Assembly: GCA_004123355.1 (NCBI GenBank)
Contig: SCHM01000004.1
Location: forward strand, 1,798,001 to 1,862,000
Direction of reading: 5' to 3'
Length of the DNA: 64,000 nucleotides
DNA from: Amphirosellinia nigrospora
Taxonomy: Eukaryota; Ascomycota; Sordariomycetes; Xylariales; Xylariaceae
The notes under the pieces: model-generated
Told to the model about the DNA's origin: nothing
The model's input: only the letters and a program-made list of their open reading frames with translations
Database searches by the model: none
Shown here: positions 47,880 through 58,969 of the stretch, piece after piece
Numbering within the stretch: position 1 is the stretch's first letter
How the letters are laid out: each line of letters opens with the position of its first letter
Translations under genes and position numbers: made by a program

Positions 47880-50321
47880 TGTCGCAGAAATGGAGCCGAG
47901 TGAGTATATGCGCTAACCGGTTACGGATGCGGCCCGCACTGTTTGACGTTTGGACGTTATCACCGATAGTAACCAGTCGGTACCAGTCGGTGATTGCGAC
48001 AGGTGCTGCCGTCGTTAGCGTCTGAATGAGCGCAAGATCCTGATGCAATCGGAAGCGGGGTGCGTACAGTGGTCAATAGGGGAAAGGGTGCTATCGCAAT
48101 TACTTTCCACACCAACTGCCGGTCTGTTACCCCACAGTCCAAGCTGAGAATGCAGTTCAGCTGGATCGTTAAGTTCTATAACTCAGCTGCGTGGTTCGTC
48201 ACTCTGCAGCTCAGCTGGTGCGCGGCTCGGGGTTGCTACCGAATTCTAAGAATACATCAGTCACGTCGGTACCACCGGGAGTCCTTGCATATCGTAGCAT
48301 ATTCAGAGACTGGGAGGAGTGCGAGAGACTATCAGGAGATTGGGCTGGACAAGCAGGTTGTCGAACTTTAAATGACTTACACGAGCCCCAACGTTATATT
48401 GGGTATTGCTTTGAGTTGGCTGAGTATTCCTACCAATCCACACTTCTTTCCAAAGTTCGTTATGGATGTGATCAAACCTGAGTCGGTGTTCCTGCAATAA
48501 GTGGTAGCAGCGCGATCTATGTAGGCGTTGATAATGATCTGCAATGGCGCTAGGTCGATCCGATTCGCTGGGAAGATGCTTTAGTAGTTGGCGATAAAGC
48601 GGCTAGAGACCGAATAACTGCTGTTAAGCCGCACGCTCAAGATGGTAAATTATGTTGCCGTCACAACCTGTATTTACTTGGTTGTTGCTTTCTCGCTAGC
48701 CGGTACGGTCTATAGTGGTGCGGCGAAAGGAACTAGATTATTTGGTGATATTCGCGTAGTGGGGAAGAGTGGCCTTATAGATATGTTCGTCGAAGGCTGG
48801 TGCAGGCTCGGCAATGGCCAGTGTTCTTCAGCAAAGGAAAGATGAATTAAGGAAGAGTAAGGACGTAAATAGTAAAGAATGGAGGAGTAGAAAACGAAGG
48901 ATCCTCAGTAATGACCGGCAATAAGGTGTTTAAAAACCCCCAAGGTGATTGCAAGAACTACCGGAGTTCTGCTACGAAGAGAAGGCTGGAGAGCTCAAGG
49001 ATAGATTCTCATGAGATGCTTCGCCCGAGGTTCGTATCAGCTTTTAAACTAAGAATAAAGATCCCACGGCTGATGAACTGGGCGACCCGCGTTGGGATTT
49101 CAAGGTAACAGAATGGTGGGGCGCTATCGTGAAATGACCCAGGGCTTCGAGACGGCTAGGTACCTAAGTGTAAACCTCTCAGGACTCAGGGTCTTCCTCC
49201 AGCATCCGCAAATAGATAATTGAGGATGATAACGGGAGGGATAACTAGGCCTACGGCAGTTTGACCCACCACAGCTCAACTTCCTTCTCCATATTTTCTG
49301 TTCTCAGGTTGGGTGTTTCTTCACGTTCCAAGTCTCATCCTTCGCCCTTGAGCAGGGATCCAGAGGCGAGGAACACCGAACAGGCTTCCCCTATTCGTCT
49401 CAGCACTCGCTTTTGAAATTCAGGATGCTGTCAGTGTTTAGAGCTTGCGACGGATTAGGTCATCACATTGCCAACATCGCTTCCAGTTGTTCTACCAATA
49501 AACAGAGCGCCAATGGAGGATCAGAATACTTTCACGTGACAAGCAACATAGAGCTCTTGTATTATTATCAGCTTCAGACTAGATAGTGAGCTGCATGACG
49601 ATCCAAGACCTCGTGCTACCAGTCATGTTAATCAACGATGGACCGGTAATCACACCAAAAACAGATGAGTTCGATGGTGATCATACTTCATGTGCTATCG
49701 TAGTACGAATCAGATTCTTCGATTGAACGAATCACTCGGGATTAGCCGCCGCTCTGCGGCTTGTTTGCCCAAATTGGTCGCCGTTCAACTCAAAAGTTGC
49801 GTAGACCTCGCTCTCGGCATTGCAACAGGCATTGCAACAGGGACTGCAACAAACGATTAATGTGTGCTCGTTTTTGGCAATTTGCGCAGATACCGTCCTC
49901 GCATAATAAGGGCTTCTGCCTCCACTTCAATGGCCTGTTGTGCATTGTGAGGGTCGGATGAAACACCGCCTGTTCAGAACGGCAAATCGGCACCTTCAAC
50001 CTTAGCCGTAGCCTGATGATGGATCCACTAGTACAACAAGGTGGAAACCTAGTGTCAATAAACACCCAAAGAGTGATCAAGACTTAGCATAGACGTCTGC
50101 TCCCGAGAATTGTTGATACCAATCATGAAGGCTACTCATGTCGATGCGAACCCCAGGTCCATACACGAAGAGACCGACAAGAAACGCCAACTGATAATAT
50201 CGCACAGAAGCTGAAGCTGTTCGGGGTGAAAAAAGGCGGTCACGAATTGACCAGGGAGTTAGATGCGGGGATCTAAAACCACTTCAAACAACGTACTCTG
50301 TCTGGTAACGAAATACCCCGT
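47880..50321. other. 2.4-kb spacer between NAD kinase and RRP46 genes
   Basis: NAD kinase promoter side and RRP46 3' side. No gene seen. A short tandem repeat built on GCATTGCAACAG lies at 49817-49850. Confidence 0.4.
49817..49850. repeat. short tandem repeat (GCATTGCAACAG-like)
   Basis: Two exact 12-bp units followed by a diverged third (GGACTGCAACA). Intergenic. Confidence 0.85.
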
Positions 50322-51205
50322 TCATTTCCAATATAGATCTGAGGTTGTTTTTTGTTCGATGGTAGACCTAATGAAGCGCTTCAGATTTGCGCCGGTAGGT
50401 AGTCCTTCATTCATAGGCGTGTCTATATCGTCAATGTTCGTTGACGTGCAACATTGGTCATGAGCCGTATTGTAAATGTCGTCCCATTCCTCCATCCTGA
50501 AGGTCCCTTCGCTCTCGGCAAGTAACAGTTCATTTTCGGAGGTGAAAGCCAGAACGTGGAACGACTTGGACTGCTCGATCTGCCGCGGTGTTGGGTTGGC
50601 GATGATTTGTTGGTGACCGTCTTCCGCGACGATGGCAAAGGACATTGAAGTGAGCGTAGCTGTCATCGGAAGCGAGGCTGAGAGCAACGAAAGGACCGCT
50701 GTCTGCAAGAGAGCGGGTAGCACAGGGAGGTTCTTCAGCCGTAGTCAGTATTACCACCTCTTTAGAGTAGCTATTAGTGAAGATGCGTACCACGTTCGCC
50801 TGAACAAGCTTCCCGTTGACATAGTCATTCTCCGGGGTAACGGTGATCTGCAGTATAATCTGGATGAGAGTTCGTGGGAAATTGTTGACAAGTATTATCT
50901 GGCGCAGCGTCGACTGTAAAAGGGACTCGAGATGGCGCTCTCGCGTACCTGGACAGGGAGGATGCAGTGTCAGGCCATCATCGAACCACGGAGTAACGTA
51001 ATGGGTTTGGCATACCTCCCACACCGGCGGCCGGTCGTACGACTACATCTATGATAGCTTCTTCAGGGAGCTCGTCTCGTTTTTGCGCCTCGATGGGGCC
51101 GTTCACTGCACCGATCACAGTATATCCTGCGTAAGAATACGTCGCGGAGCCATCTGTCTTGTGGAGATGCGACAACAGCGCCTCTGGTTCGGTCGTGACC
51201 GTCAT
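50322..51205 (-). CDS. RRP46: RNA exosome ring subunit Rrp46 (RNase PH fold)
   Basis: One of the six RNase PH-like subunits of the exosome core, needed for 3'-5' RNA processing in nucleus and cytoplasm; in fungi the ring acts as a channel without phosphorolytic activity. 252 residues. Segments include SATYSYAGYTVIGAVNGPIE, RHLESLLQSTLRQIILVNNF, TLIQIILQITV, then LPALLQTAVLSLLSASLPM and FAIVAEDG. The C-terminus is TTSDLYWK. Three exons: 51016-51205, 50791-50948 and 50322-50732, with introns 50949-51015 and 50733-50790. No frame slip. I chose the ATG at 51205 (MTVTTEPEALLSHL) because it begins the conserved part. An in-frame upstream codon at 51301 would add 32 less typical residues. It is divergent from the PP2A-activator gene. 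Confidence 0.88.
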
Positions 51206-51764
51206 GTTTTGCGAATTATGCTCCTGGTACGGGAAAGTGAGAGTCGGTTCATAGAGAGGGAAGTCGTTAGAACAATGCGTGCTCTCAATTAAATCTTGCA
51301 AGTTGGAAAATTCAATAGGTACCTCGACCTATTTGTTGATGATTTGCGACCTAGGCTAGGTAGGTGGGCACTACTAGACTAGCAGCAAATTATCAATAGG
51401 TACCTATCAGCATCTGCCCCTCCAAGATAAGCGGACTGCAGGCCACTGGGATCCACCTGGCTGCCGTGCACTAAAGTCGATGAGGGGTCAAGCTTACAAT
51501 AAGGGAAGTATCGACTTGGGGGACCTAAGCTTCGAAATGGAGCCTCACATCATTGTCAATCATAAGGTCTTACTTAGGTCATCAACAATAAATCATTACC
51601 TATTTGGAGTTGTTCAGTCGAGCGTTTGGCATTCACTTGGCCGGGTTCTGTCATCAGCACTATCTACCTCTGTATTAAGAGAACTTCGACAGCAATCTTC
51701 AGGTCTATTCAACTCACGAATATATCATAAGATTACAAAGTTTTTTTGTTAAAAAGTAAAGAGA
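51206..51764. promoter_or_regulatory. divergent spacer between RRP46 and the PP2A activator gene
   Basis: About 560 bp with two copies of a TCAATAGGTACCT word, near 51307-51321 and 51392-51406, plus other CCTAGG/TAGGTA words. It likely holds both promoters. Confidence 0.45.
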
Positions 51765-53033
51765 ATGGCTACACATCACAAGCCCCCGCAATCCCGAATT
51801 TGAATGAAATGATACCGAAGTTGGAGCCCAGGCGAAGACGTCAAGCACCTCAGAATAGTACACCGTTTCCAGAGACTCCGTCGCTGCCTTCACCACCAGA
51901 TAGTTCCACATTATCATTCCAGATTCCTGCACGGCGCATTTTAACCTATACGGATCACCAGTTGTTTCTTTCGTCGCCATCATACAACCTCGTCGTTGGT
52001 TTCATATTTGGCCTCTCTGATGCCGTCGTAGACACGCCCATCTCAGCCGTCAGGGAAGAAGATTGCAGCGCATCCATAAGGACCATCATCGGTATCCTGG
52101 ATGAAGCTGAGGCGCTGGTTCAGGCCACGCCGCCAGATGAGGCAGGCGGATCACGATTCGGGAACAAAATATTTCGCAACTTTTTAGACAAGGTCAAGGC
52201 GGCTAGTCACGCATGGCACAAAACCCTCGGGTTAGATTCGGATGCCGCCATCGAAGAAGTCGAGACGTATCTCAACCAATCTTTCGGCAACCGCAGCAGG
52301 ATCGACTACGGCTCTGGACATGAACTTAATTTCATGATATGGATATTATGCCTATACCAGCTACGGATCGTCGAGAAGTCCGACTTTAAACCCTTAGTCC
52401 TGCGCGTCTTTGTGCGGTATCTCGCCCTCATGCGCGCGATCCAATCAACTTACTACCTCGAGCCAGCAGGGTCACACGGCGTCTGGGGACTAGACGACTA
52501 CCAGTTCCTACCGTTCCTGTTTGGAGCCAGTCAGTTACTACATCATCCGTTCATCACACCGCTTGCGATCCACCAGCAGTTGACGATTGAGGAGTTCGGC
52601 CAGGACTTCATGTACCTCGGGCAGGTGGAGTTCGTGAACAGCACGAAGACGGTCAAGGGGTTGCGATGGCACAGCCCGATGCTCGACGACATCTCTTCGG
52701 CGAAGAGTTGGACCAAGATCGAAGGCGGCATGAAGCGCATGTTTATCGCTGAGGTCTTGTGCAAGTTGCCAGTCATGCAGCACTTCTTATTTGGCTCGTT
52801 AGTCCCGGCCGTCAAAGGCATGAGCTCAGAGGGTGATGCGCGAGGTGCAAACGACGAGGATAACTTCGAGGGGGACACCATCGTGGTCGAGCATAACGGT
52901 GTCAAGCACGTGCACCAGTTGAACAGCTGGGGAGATTGTTGCGGGATTCAAGGTACCCAGTGCGATTGCAGCTGCCCAGGCAGCGAAGAAGACAGGTGCT
53001 GGTGAGAGCCTGCGACGAATCCCGTTTGACTGA
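51765..53033 (+). CDS. PP2A phosphatase activator (PTPA; Rrd1/Rrd2 family)
   Basis: A peptidyl-prolyl isomerase-type chaperone that activates the PP2A catalytic subunit. About 422 residues, which fits Rrd2-type lengths. Family blocks are RRILTYTDHQLFLSSPSYN, SRFGNKIFRNFLDKV, SFGNRSRIDYGSGHELNF, AGSHGVWGLDDYQFLPFLFG, QDFMYLGQVEFVNSTKTVKG and LRWHSPMLDDISSAKSW. Single exon. Two slips that cancel are proposed. A missing base in the C5 run at 51783-51787 joins MATHHKPP (ATG at 51765) to AIPNLNEM. An extra base near 52949 restores the usual tail IKVPSAIAAAQAAKKTGAG ending at 53033. Read literally, the gene would start at 51809 and end at 53005 in a false Cys-rich tail. Confidence 0.9.
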
Positions 53034-53537
53034 GAAACGAACGAAGTTGATAAACCTATTGCCTATCTGCCTACAAACCCAAAGTAATGAGCGGCCTCAG
53101 AGAAGCCTCATAGTTTAGCTACTATATCATGAAGTGGCTAAGGTGTTTCGACAGTTGAGGCCTTGCCTTAGTAGACGTTACGTCACGCTAGAGAGCACCG
53201 ATGAAAAGCAAATGGACGAAGTGTCCTATAGGAGATAACAATAAAAAACCATTTAACTTCACATATGCATTACTGGATGTTCCATGTATGATTATTAATG
53301 AATTTGGCCCTCCAGTTCAATGTTCTACACGATATGATGGCGAGTGACTAAACTAATCCTTTATGTCCGCCTTCTCATGAAATGCAATTGCAGCAGGGTA
53401 TCAAAATCAAGACTAATAAACGCCTGAATGCTCCTGCCGAAAAATATGAATATGGTCGTAGTGATCGGGACAGAGTAATGGTATATCCCACAGAGACGTA
53501 ACCGTGCCATCGTGATCGTCGAGCCTTAACTAGGCAT
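53034..53537. other. convergent 3' spacer
   Basis: 3' flanks of the PP2A activator and the basic proline-rich gene. AT-rich. No gene recognised. Confidence 0.45.
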
Positions 53538-54485
53538 TCAATCTTCCCAAATTGTTTCTAGGTCAAGGTCACCACGACGCTCGGCACCACATACACTCCA
53601 ACGCTTTCGTTTATCCCTCGATCCGATGCCTAGAGTCCTGCCACGAATAGGTGTGTCCAAACTGATCCGGTTCTTCGACTCTCCATTCTCTGCGGCATCT
53701 GCAGCAGCCTTTAGCTGGGCAATTCTCTCCGCCTCTAAGGCTGCTTCCTCGGCATCTGGGGTATCAGGAATTGTCTCGAGACTAGAGATGCTGGGACTTC
53801 TTGATCGCATCGAACTCGGCGTCGATGGAATCGAGGAGGATGGGTAATACGAGAAACCGTAGCCAGTACCCGAATGATCCAATCTGAAAGATGGGGATGC
53901 TGTTCCGGAAGTGGGAGGGCCTGGGAAGGTGAAATTTGTGGTCGGCATCGAATAAGAGCTATGGTGGAGGGGAGAAGATGCTCGTTTATACGACGGGAGA
54001 GTGTTGATACTCGTAAGGCTTGGGGTTGGAGAGCTGCTTCTTTCGGCGTGTCGTCTGTCACCATCAAGCACGGAAGATCGGACTGGAGAGGGAGGAGGGT
54101 ATGCCTCGTCAACAGGCTTTCGAGGTACCCGATATCTGTTCGGAGATCCCGATGGGCTGCCTGGACGAAGCTGCGGCGGATAGAGGATCCTTCCTGTGCC
54201 GTCGACACCTGGCATAGATCGAGTGCGACCCATCGAAAGCGGTGGGAGACTGGCTGCCGACTTGGAACGGGTATGTAAACCTGAGAGGGGAGATGCCGTT
54301 CGTGGTTTATATGGAAGCGATACTGAGGAAAGGAACAACGGGGAACTTGGTGAAGGCGGCTCAGTCGACCGGCGGATAGTGGGAGGCTTGCGGTTCGCAT
54401 CTGTGTCGTTTGATGCAAGACGCAAGGTTGGTAGAGGAGCAGAACGGAATTCCTCCATTCTCTCAGTCTCGGGAACAGGTTCCAT
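53538..54485 (-). CDS. basic Ser/Pro-rich conserved fungal protein, function unknown
   Basis: 315 residues in one uninterrupted frame, starting MEPVPETERMEEFRSAPLP. Most of the chain is low-complexity Ser/Pro/Arg sequence and probably disordered. A short acidic helix-like region rich in Ala and Glu (DAEEAALEAERIAQLKAAAD) precedes a conserved-looking C-terminus, RDKRKRWSVCGAERRGDLD then LETIWED. I recall the same end in Pezizomycotina proteins labelled basic proline-rich protein, but no function is known to me. It has no signal peptide or membrane segment. The start is the first ATG of the open frame. The upstream region (to about 54800) is not clearly coding. Confidence 0.7.
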   Translation of the reverse strand: MEPVPETERMEEFRSAPLPTLRLASNDTDANRKPPTIRRSTEPPSPSSPLFLSSVSLPYKPRTASPLSGLHTRSKSAASLPPLSMGRTRSMPGVDGTGRILYPPQLRPGSPSGSPNRYRVPRKPVDEAYPPPSPVRSSVLDGDRRHAERSSSPTPSLTSINTLPSYKRASSPLHHSSYSMPTTNFTFPGPPTSGTASPSFRLDHSGTGYGFSYYPSSSIPSTPSSMRSRSPSISSLETIPDTPDAEEAALEAERIAQLKAAADAAENGESKNRISLDTPIRGRTLGIGSRDKRKRWSVCGAERRGDLDLETIWED

Positions 54486-55427
54486 TTTGGCGTCTGTGGG
54501 TGGCTTCAGGTCGGACTATTGTTGTTGATACGGGCAAGAGGCTGGACTGTCGTCTGAATAGTGGTTTGGCGACTTAGTACTGATTATTATGAGAACACTA
54601 ACAGCAATTTTGGCGACAGTAGACGTGGCACGCCTTGTTTTGATGTTACTGCTCAGGGTTGCGCTGGAATGCAGTTTCAGGTGATAATAGAAGTGAGATA
54701 ACCGAGGCCGGAAAAGCGAATGATCTGGTGGCCCAACAAGTGCCGACTGCAGTTTGCAGTGCAACCGGCTCCGAAGAGAGGAAATAGGCGATTCCAAAAC
54801 GGCCTAGTGTTGAAGCAGCTAGGCGTAGGGTTGCACGGGTTGTACGTAGGTTCTGGATTGTAGATTATCGTGTAGGGGCTTGGTGCAATAACCTTGAAGT
54901 GAGAGCGGTCTACGGAGCAGCTGATGGAACAAATCGGCGGATACGGGTGGCGTTCCGGTCACCTCCCCGGCAGGCCGTTAGTACTGAGTCTAGTGCTGAT
55001 TTTATGGCGGTCGACAACGCTGTATCACAGAGGATTGTCCTCAAGTGCTCGAGTCCGTCCAGGCCTGTAGCCAGCCAGCTAGTATGCGTAGGTTTGTTGA
55101 TACAAGAGGAACCCGTAGACAGGACGAAGCCACATCCGTCGGTTAAATGTCACCTTGTGTTTCTCAATACACGACTGGCGGCCATTCGTGACGAGTGGGC
55201 ACCTTTGCGTCCGTCTGTTTTGTGGCACAAAGGCGTAAACAAACACCTGGACTGGAGAGAGGGTCGAGGTAAAGGGTGGGGAGACAAGATGGGGGTTCAG
55301 TGAGGATATTTATGAGTCCGGACGCAGGGAATCGATTTCTCAGGGTCGTGCGGGTTCCCAACATGCATCAATCGCCCTTCACGGGATCGGAGGGCCAAGA
55401 GGGGATGGAGTGCAGGTGGATGCTGTT

Positions 55428-55474
55428 AGATAGATAGATACAGTACCTCAGGTAGGTAGGTAGGTAAGGTAGGG
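55428..55474. repeat. adjacent AGAT and GGTA tandem runs
   Basis: Three or more AGAT units at about 55428-55440, then GGTA units at about 55451-55474, in the spacer left of the MITE-like element. Confidence 0.85.
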
Positions 55475-55760
55475 ACGTATAGTTGCAAAGCGGTTCCCGT
55501 CGAGTGGGTTTGGGGGTTTGGCACTTCGTGGGGTTTTGGGGTTTTGAGGCTAGGTACGCAGGACACCTACCGTGTATGGCGGTAGCATGGCGGTAGCGTA
55601 GGGGTCAGAAGGCTAGGTCATTGATTTTAGACAGGTTCAGGGACTTGAAGATCAGCCAACCTGCATTTAGCGCGCGCCCTTGTACCTGCTGTAGAATTAG
55701 GTAGCCTAGCGCCTAGTGATAATTGGTCACCGGCCTTTGGTCTTCCGGACCCCCTGGCTC

Positions 55761-56320
55761 CGAGTCAGATTTACGGATATGAGTTTTCACTATCTAACTA
55801 TGAAACTAGCCAGATTCGGCAACACCCCCACTACATCTCTTCGGTGCTCCATATCCTACCTAAATTAGGTTAGAGTTAGAGCAGCCAAGAAGCAGCGCGC
55901 GGAGAAATTTAAAAATAACAGTTTAGATATAGACAATTCTAAAGTTGCGATCGCGTTTACAAAAGTTAAACTTACAATAATAACAACGTTCGATAGCTAG
56001 AAATACGATAAACATAAAAGTAAATAACACGTTTTTTATAAATAAAAATAAAAAATGCGCGTAGTATTTTGACGTAGTCAGAGATGCGCGCGGTACGTGT
56101 GTATACGTGTGTATGTGGCTGTGATAGCTGGCAAACAGCTACCTTGACCGTTTCTTTTGCGTGTTTCTCTTTTGAAGAGGTGGATTCTACGGGGGTATGC
56201 CGAAATGCTCATACAAATTGGGTTAGAAGGCGGGTGGTGGGGAGTATGGTGGGCTTCTTGACTAGAAATGGTTAGTTTCATAGTTAGATAGTGAAAACTC
56301 ATATCCGTAAATGTGACTCG
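55761..56320. mobile_element. non-autonomous DNA transposon (MITE), MULE-like, with 52-bp inverted ends and 9-bp target duplication
   Basis: The two ends, 55761-55812 and 56269-56320, are inverted copies identical at 50 of 52 positions; they begin CGAGTCA and contain TTACGGATATGAGTTTTCAC. The direct repeat CCCTGGCTC lies immediately outside each end (55752-55760 and 56321-56329), as a target-site duplication. The 560-bp interior has no transposase frame, and its 55890-56070 part is very AT-rich with short GCGCGC patches. A 9-bp duplication with long inverted ends fits the Mutator-like (MULE) superfamily, typically 8-11 bp; hAT elements usually give 8. The near-identical ends and perfect duplication suggest a fairly recent insertion. 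Superfamily is inferred from the ends alone. Confidence 0.85.
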
Positions 56321-57811
56321 CCCTGGCTCTTGCACAAGCGAGGGAATTGACCCGTCCCTGTCACCTTTCAGCCTTTTTTGTCTCTGATTCGTGTATTCCA
56401 TGTAGTTACCAGAGCGGTGAGAAACTGGCGAGGCTAGCTACTCAGTACCGACGACTGATTGTTGAACTATTAACAAACGGCGCTGATGGCATTTGCTACC
56501 TATGCTGGCTGCTGTTATGAACTTACGTTCTCTATGTGGAGCCTGTTGAACGACGATCTACATAGTATATCTGATTCCCTCCACACCAACAACGGGTTTC
56601 ATGTGATTGACCGACAATGTGAACTTTCACCCGCCGCACTAGGAGCCAATGGCAATCGGGACTAGTGTGGGCGGTCTTCTGAGCACTGCTGATCTTGTTT
56701 ACTCGTAACCACGCGCCGCCCAAAACTCAAGTATTCCCAAGATTCAAACGTTGGCATACATAGTAAAGAGCCATTTATGAGGGCGGTGTACCTAGGTATG
56801 AAACTATACCAGATTCTCCCTTGACGAACTTATTCAAGTTGTAGGGTACCACAATTCTAATTCTGGATTCATGCCTTGTATGCCTCCCGGGCAATTAAAC
56901 CTTTTAAGCCAGATGCTGGCTGAGGCTCAAGTGCAGGTTGAATCAAGGTGTTGAAATCATGCGAGCCCTTGAGGTTCTATGCAACCAATCCCAGCTGCAG
57001 ATTAGGTACCTAGGTACCTACTATGGGTAGGTACTATGTATGTACATATAAGACAAATAAAACGTCTTTGATTATGATTGCATGCGCTGGGAGGACTAAT
57101 CCAGGTTTACATATTGTTATATGGATATTATAAGTTCTAACTTGCTACATTGCTAGCAGTTTAACAAAACATCCCTATGATACTTACCTTATAGTTAGTG
57201 CCTACCTACCTTACTTGATAGGTATACTGATTTCAATATTCAATGTTGAGAAATAGAGTTCCTGATGTAGCTGAGATGCCGTATATGCGTGCTAAAAGCT
57301 AGAGGTGGTCTGTGCATTAAACTGCACGTCACCAGAGGTACCTATTGCCCTAACCTAGGTAGGAAAGTACATAGACTGACCAAAAAGCTCAACCTATCCA
57401 GATCTGGGCTTATCTGGCCAAGTCCCAAGTCCCAAGTCCCCAGTCTCGAGAAAGATGCAGGTTCACGACAAAGTGACCCTAAATTGCATACCTTAAACCC
57501 ATTGATTTTCGGCATCAATTGTGTCGTGTCGCATTTGCTCCGCCGTGAGCTTCCCACCCCTCCTCCTCCTCCTCCCAGCCGAGGATTCAAAACGGGCCGT
57601 TGTCCTCGACTCGACAAGCTACCCGACATTTGATTCCTGATACCCGTTTCCTTCCGCCGTCTTCCTCTCGCTCCGTTCTCGTTTGCGTATGCCGACCAGC
57701 ACTCCTTCTACATCTACCTCTGCCTCCTGGTAGCACGGGCTCCCACCGTTTCGTTTCCCATGCAACCGACAGAGCCGGCGTCTTGAGAACCACAGCATTC
57801 CCATCCGCCAA

Positions 57812-58969
57812 ATGGCGCGCCCCATGGGGCCCGTCCGTCTACGGAGGACGAACTATGTGACGCTGAGCATCGGGGCCTTCCTATGCCTTTTCATCCTGTA
57901 TTTCTTGATCAATGATGGCTCCGACCCCTCGTCGACCTCGAAGTTACCGCATGCAAACCAGTCCCCTCTCCGCAAACCATCATCTTCCAAGTCTAAGCTC
58001 ATTGGTGAGCGGCCACCTGTGCGGCGCTTCAACCTAAATCACGTCACAATTACGCCGGATCCAATCGCAAACCGAGAGGCCGTCCTTATTCTGACCCCGA
58101 TGGCTCGATTTTATCAGGAATACTGGGACAATCTGATCAAACTCGACTACCCCACGACCTCATCTCGCTCGGTTTTATCCTGCCGAAGAACAAGGAGGGC
58201 AATGCCGCGACCGCTGCTCTCCAGGCACAAGTCACGAAGACCCAGAAGGGACCGCTAAAGGGCCGTTTTAGAAGCGTCGTCATTGAACGACAGGATTTCG
58301 AACCCCCAATTATTTCTCAAGATGAGGGAGAGCGCCACAAAATGGAGAACCAAAAGGTGAGACGGGCCTCTATGTCGAGAGCGCGCAACTCGCTGCTGTT
58401 CACCACCCTGGGAGTCGATACGTCCTGGGTGCTGTGGCTGGATGCTGATATCATTGAAACCCCTCCATCTCTCATCCAAGACCTTGCGGCGCACGACAAG
58501 CCCCTGATTGTGCCAAATTGCTACCAACGGTATACCGACCCCGAGACTGGCAAGCCCGCAGAGCGACCATACGACTTCAACAGCTGGCAGGACAGTCCGA
58601 CTGCCCAGGAGATTGCTGCCAGAATGGATCCAGACGAAATAATTCTGGAGGGATACCGTGAAATGGCAACATATAGGTCCCTTATGGCTTATATGGCGGA
58701 CAGGCAGGACGAGAAAGACTTGGAGGTGTCTCTCGACGGCGTGGGAGGAACGGCGTTGTTGGTCAAGGCCGACGTCCATCGGGATGGTGCCATGTTTCCA
58801 CCTTTCTCGTTCTACCACCTCATTGAGACTGAAGGATTTGCAAAGATGGCGAAGAGGCTGGGATGGTCCGCCACGGGCTTGCCAAATTACAAAGTAAGTT
58901 ATTTGCTAGTCGTCACTTATACTCTACAAGTAATTAACCTCTCTCTAGGTGTATCACTATAATGAATAA
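57812..58969 (+). CDS. ANP1: Anp1-family alpha-1,6-mannosyltransferase subunit (GT62), Golgi
   Basis: A type II Golgi membrane protein of the mannan polymerase complex that extends N-glycan outer chains using GDP-mannose. About 367 residues. A short basic tail (MARPMGPVRLRRTN) precedes one membrane anchor (VTLSIGAFLCLFILYFLI), a stem, and the GT62 domain: EAVLILTPMARFYQEYWDNL, ARNSLLFTTLGVDTSWVLWL followed by DADI (the DxD-type sugar-nucleotide site), VSLDGVGGTALLVKADVHRD and FPPFSFYHLIETEGFAKMAK. A 55-bp intron at 58894-58948 leads to a tiny last exon coding VYHYNE, the usual Anp1 end. One base is missing in the C4 run at 58150-58153 (LDYPHDL is expected). Single copy here, with no partner gene adjacent. 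Confidence 0.9.

Larger units (their letters stand above)
54486..57811. other. 3.3-kb spacer with a MITE-like element and simple repeats
   Basis: No gene recognised. It contains the inverted-repeat element at 55761-56320, AGAT and GGTA tandem runs near 55428-55474, and several TAGGTACCTA-like words (for example near 56790, 57003 and 57340). A 7-bp AAGTCCC triplet repeat lies at 57420-57440. Confidence 0.45.

Noticed and set aside
55890-56070. AT-rich core of the MITE as a RIP-damaged transposase
   Set aside because: The stretch is only about 180 bp with no recognisable coding remnant; AT-richness alone does not show RIP.
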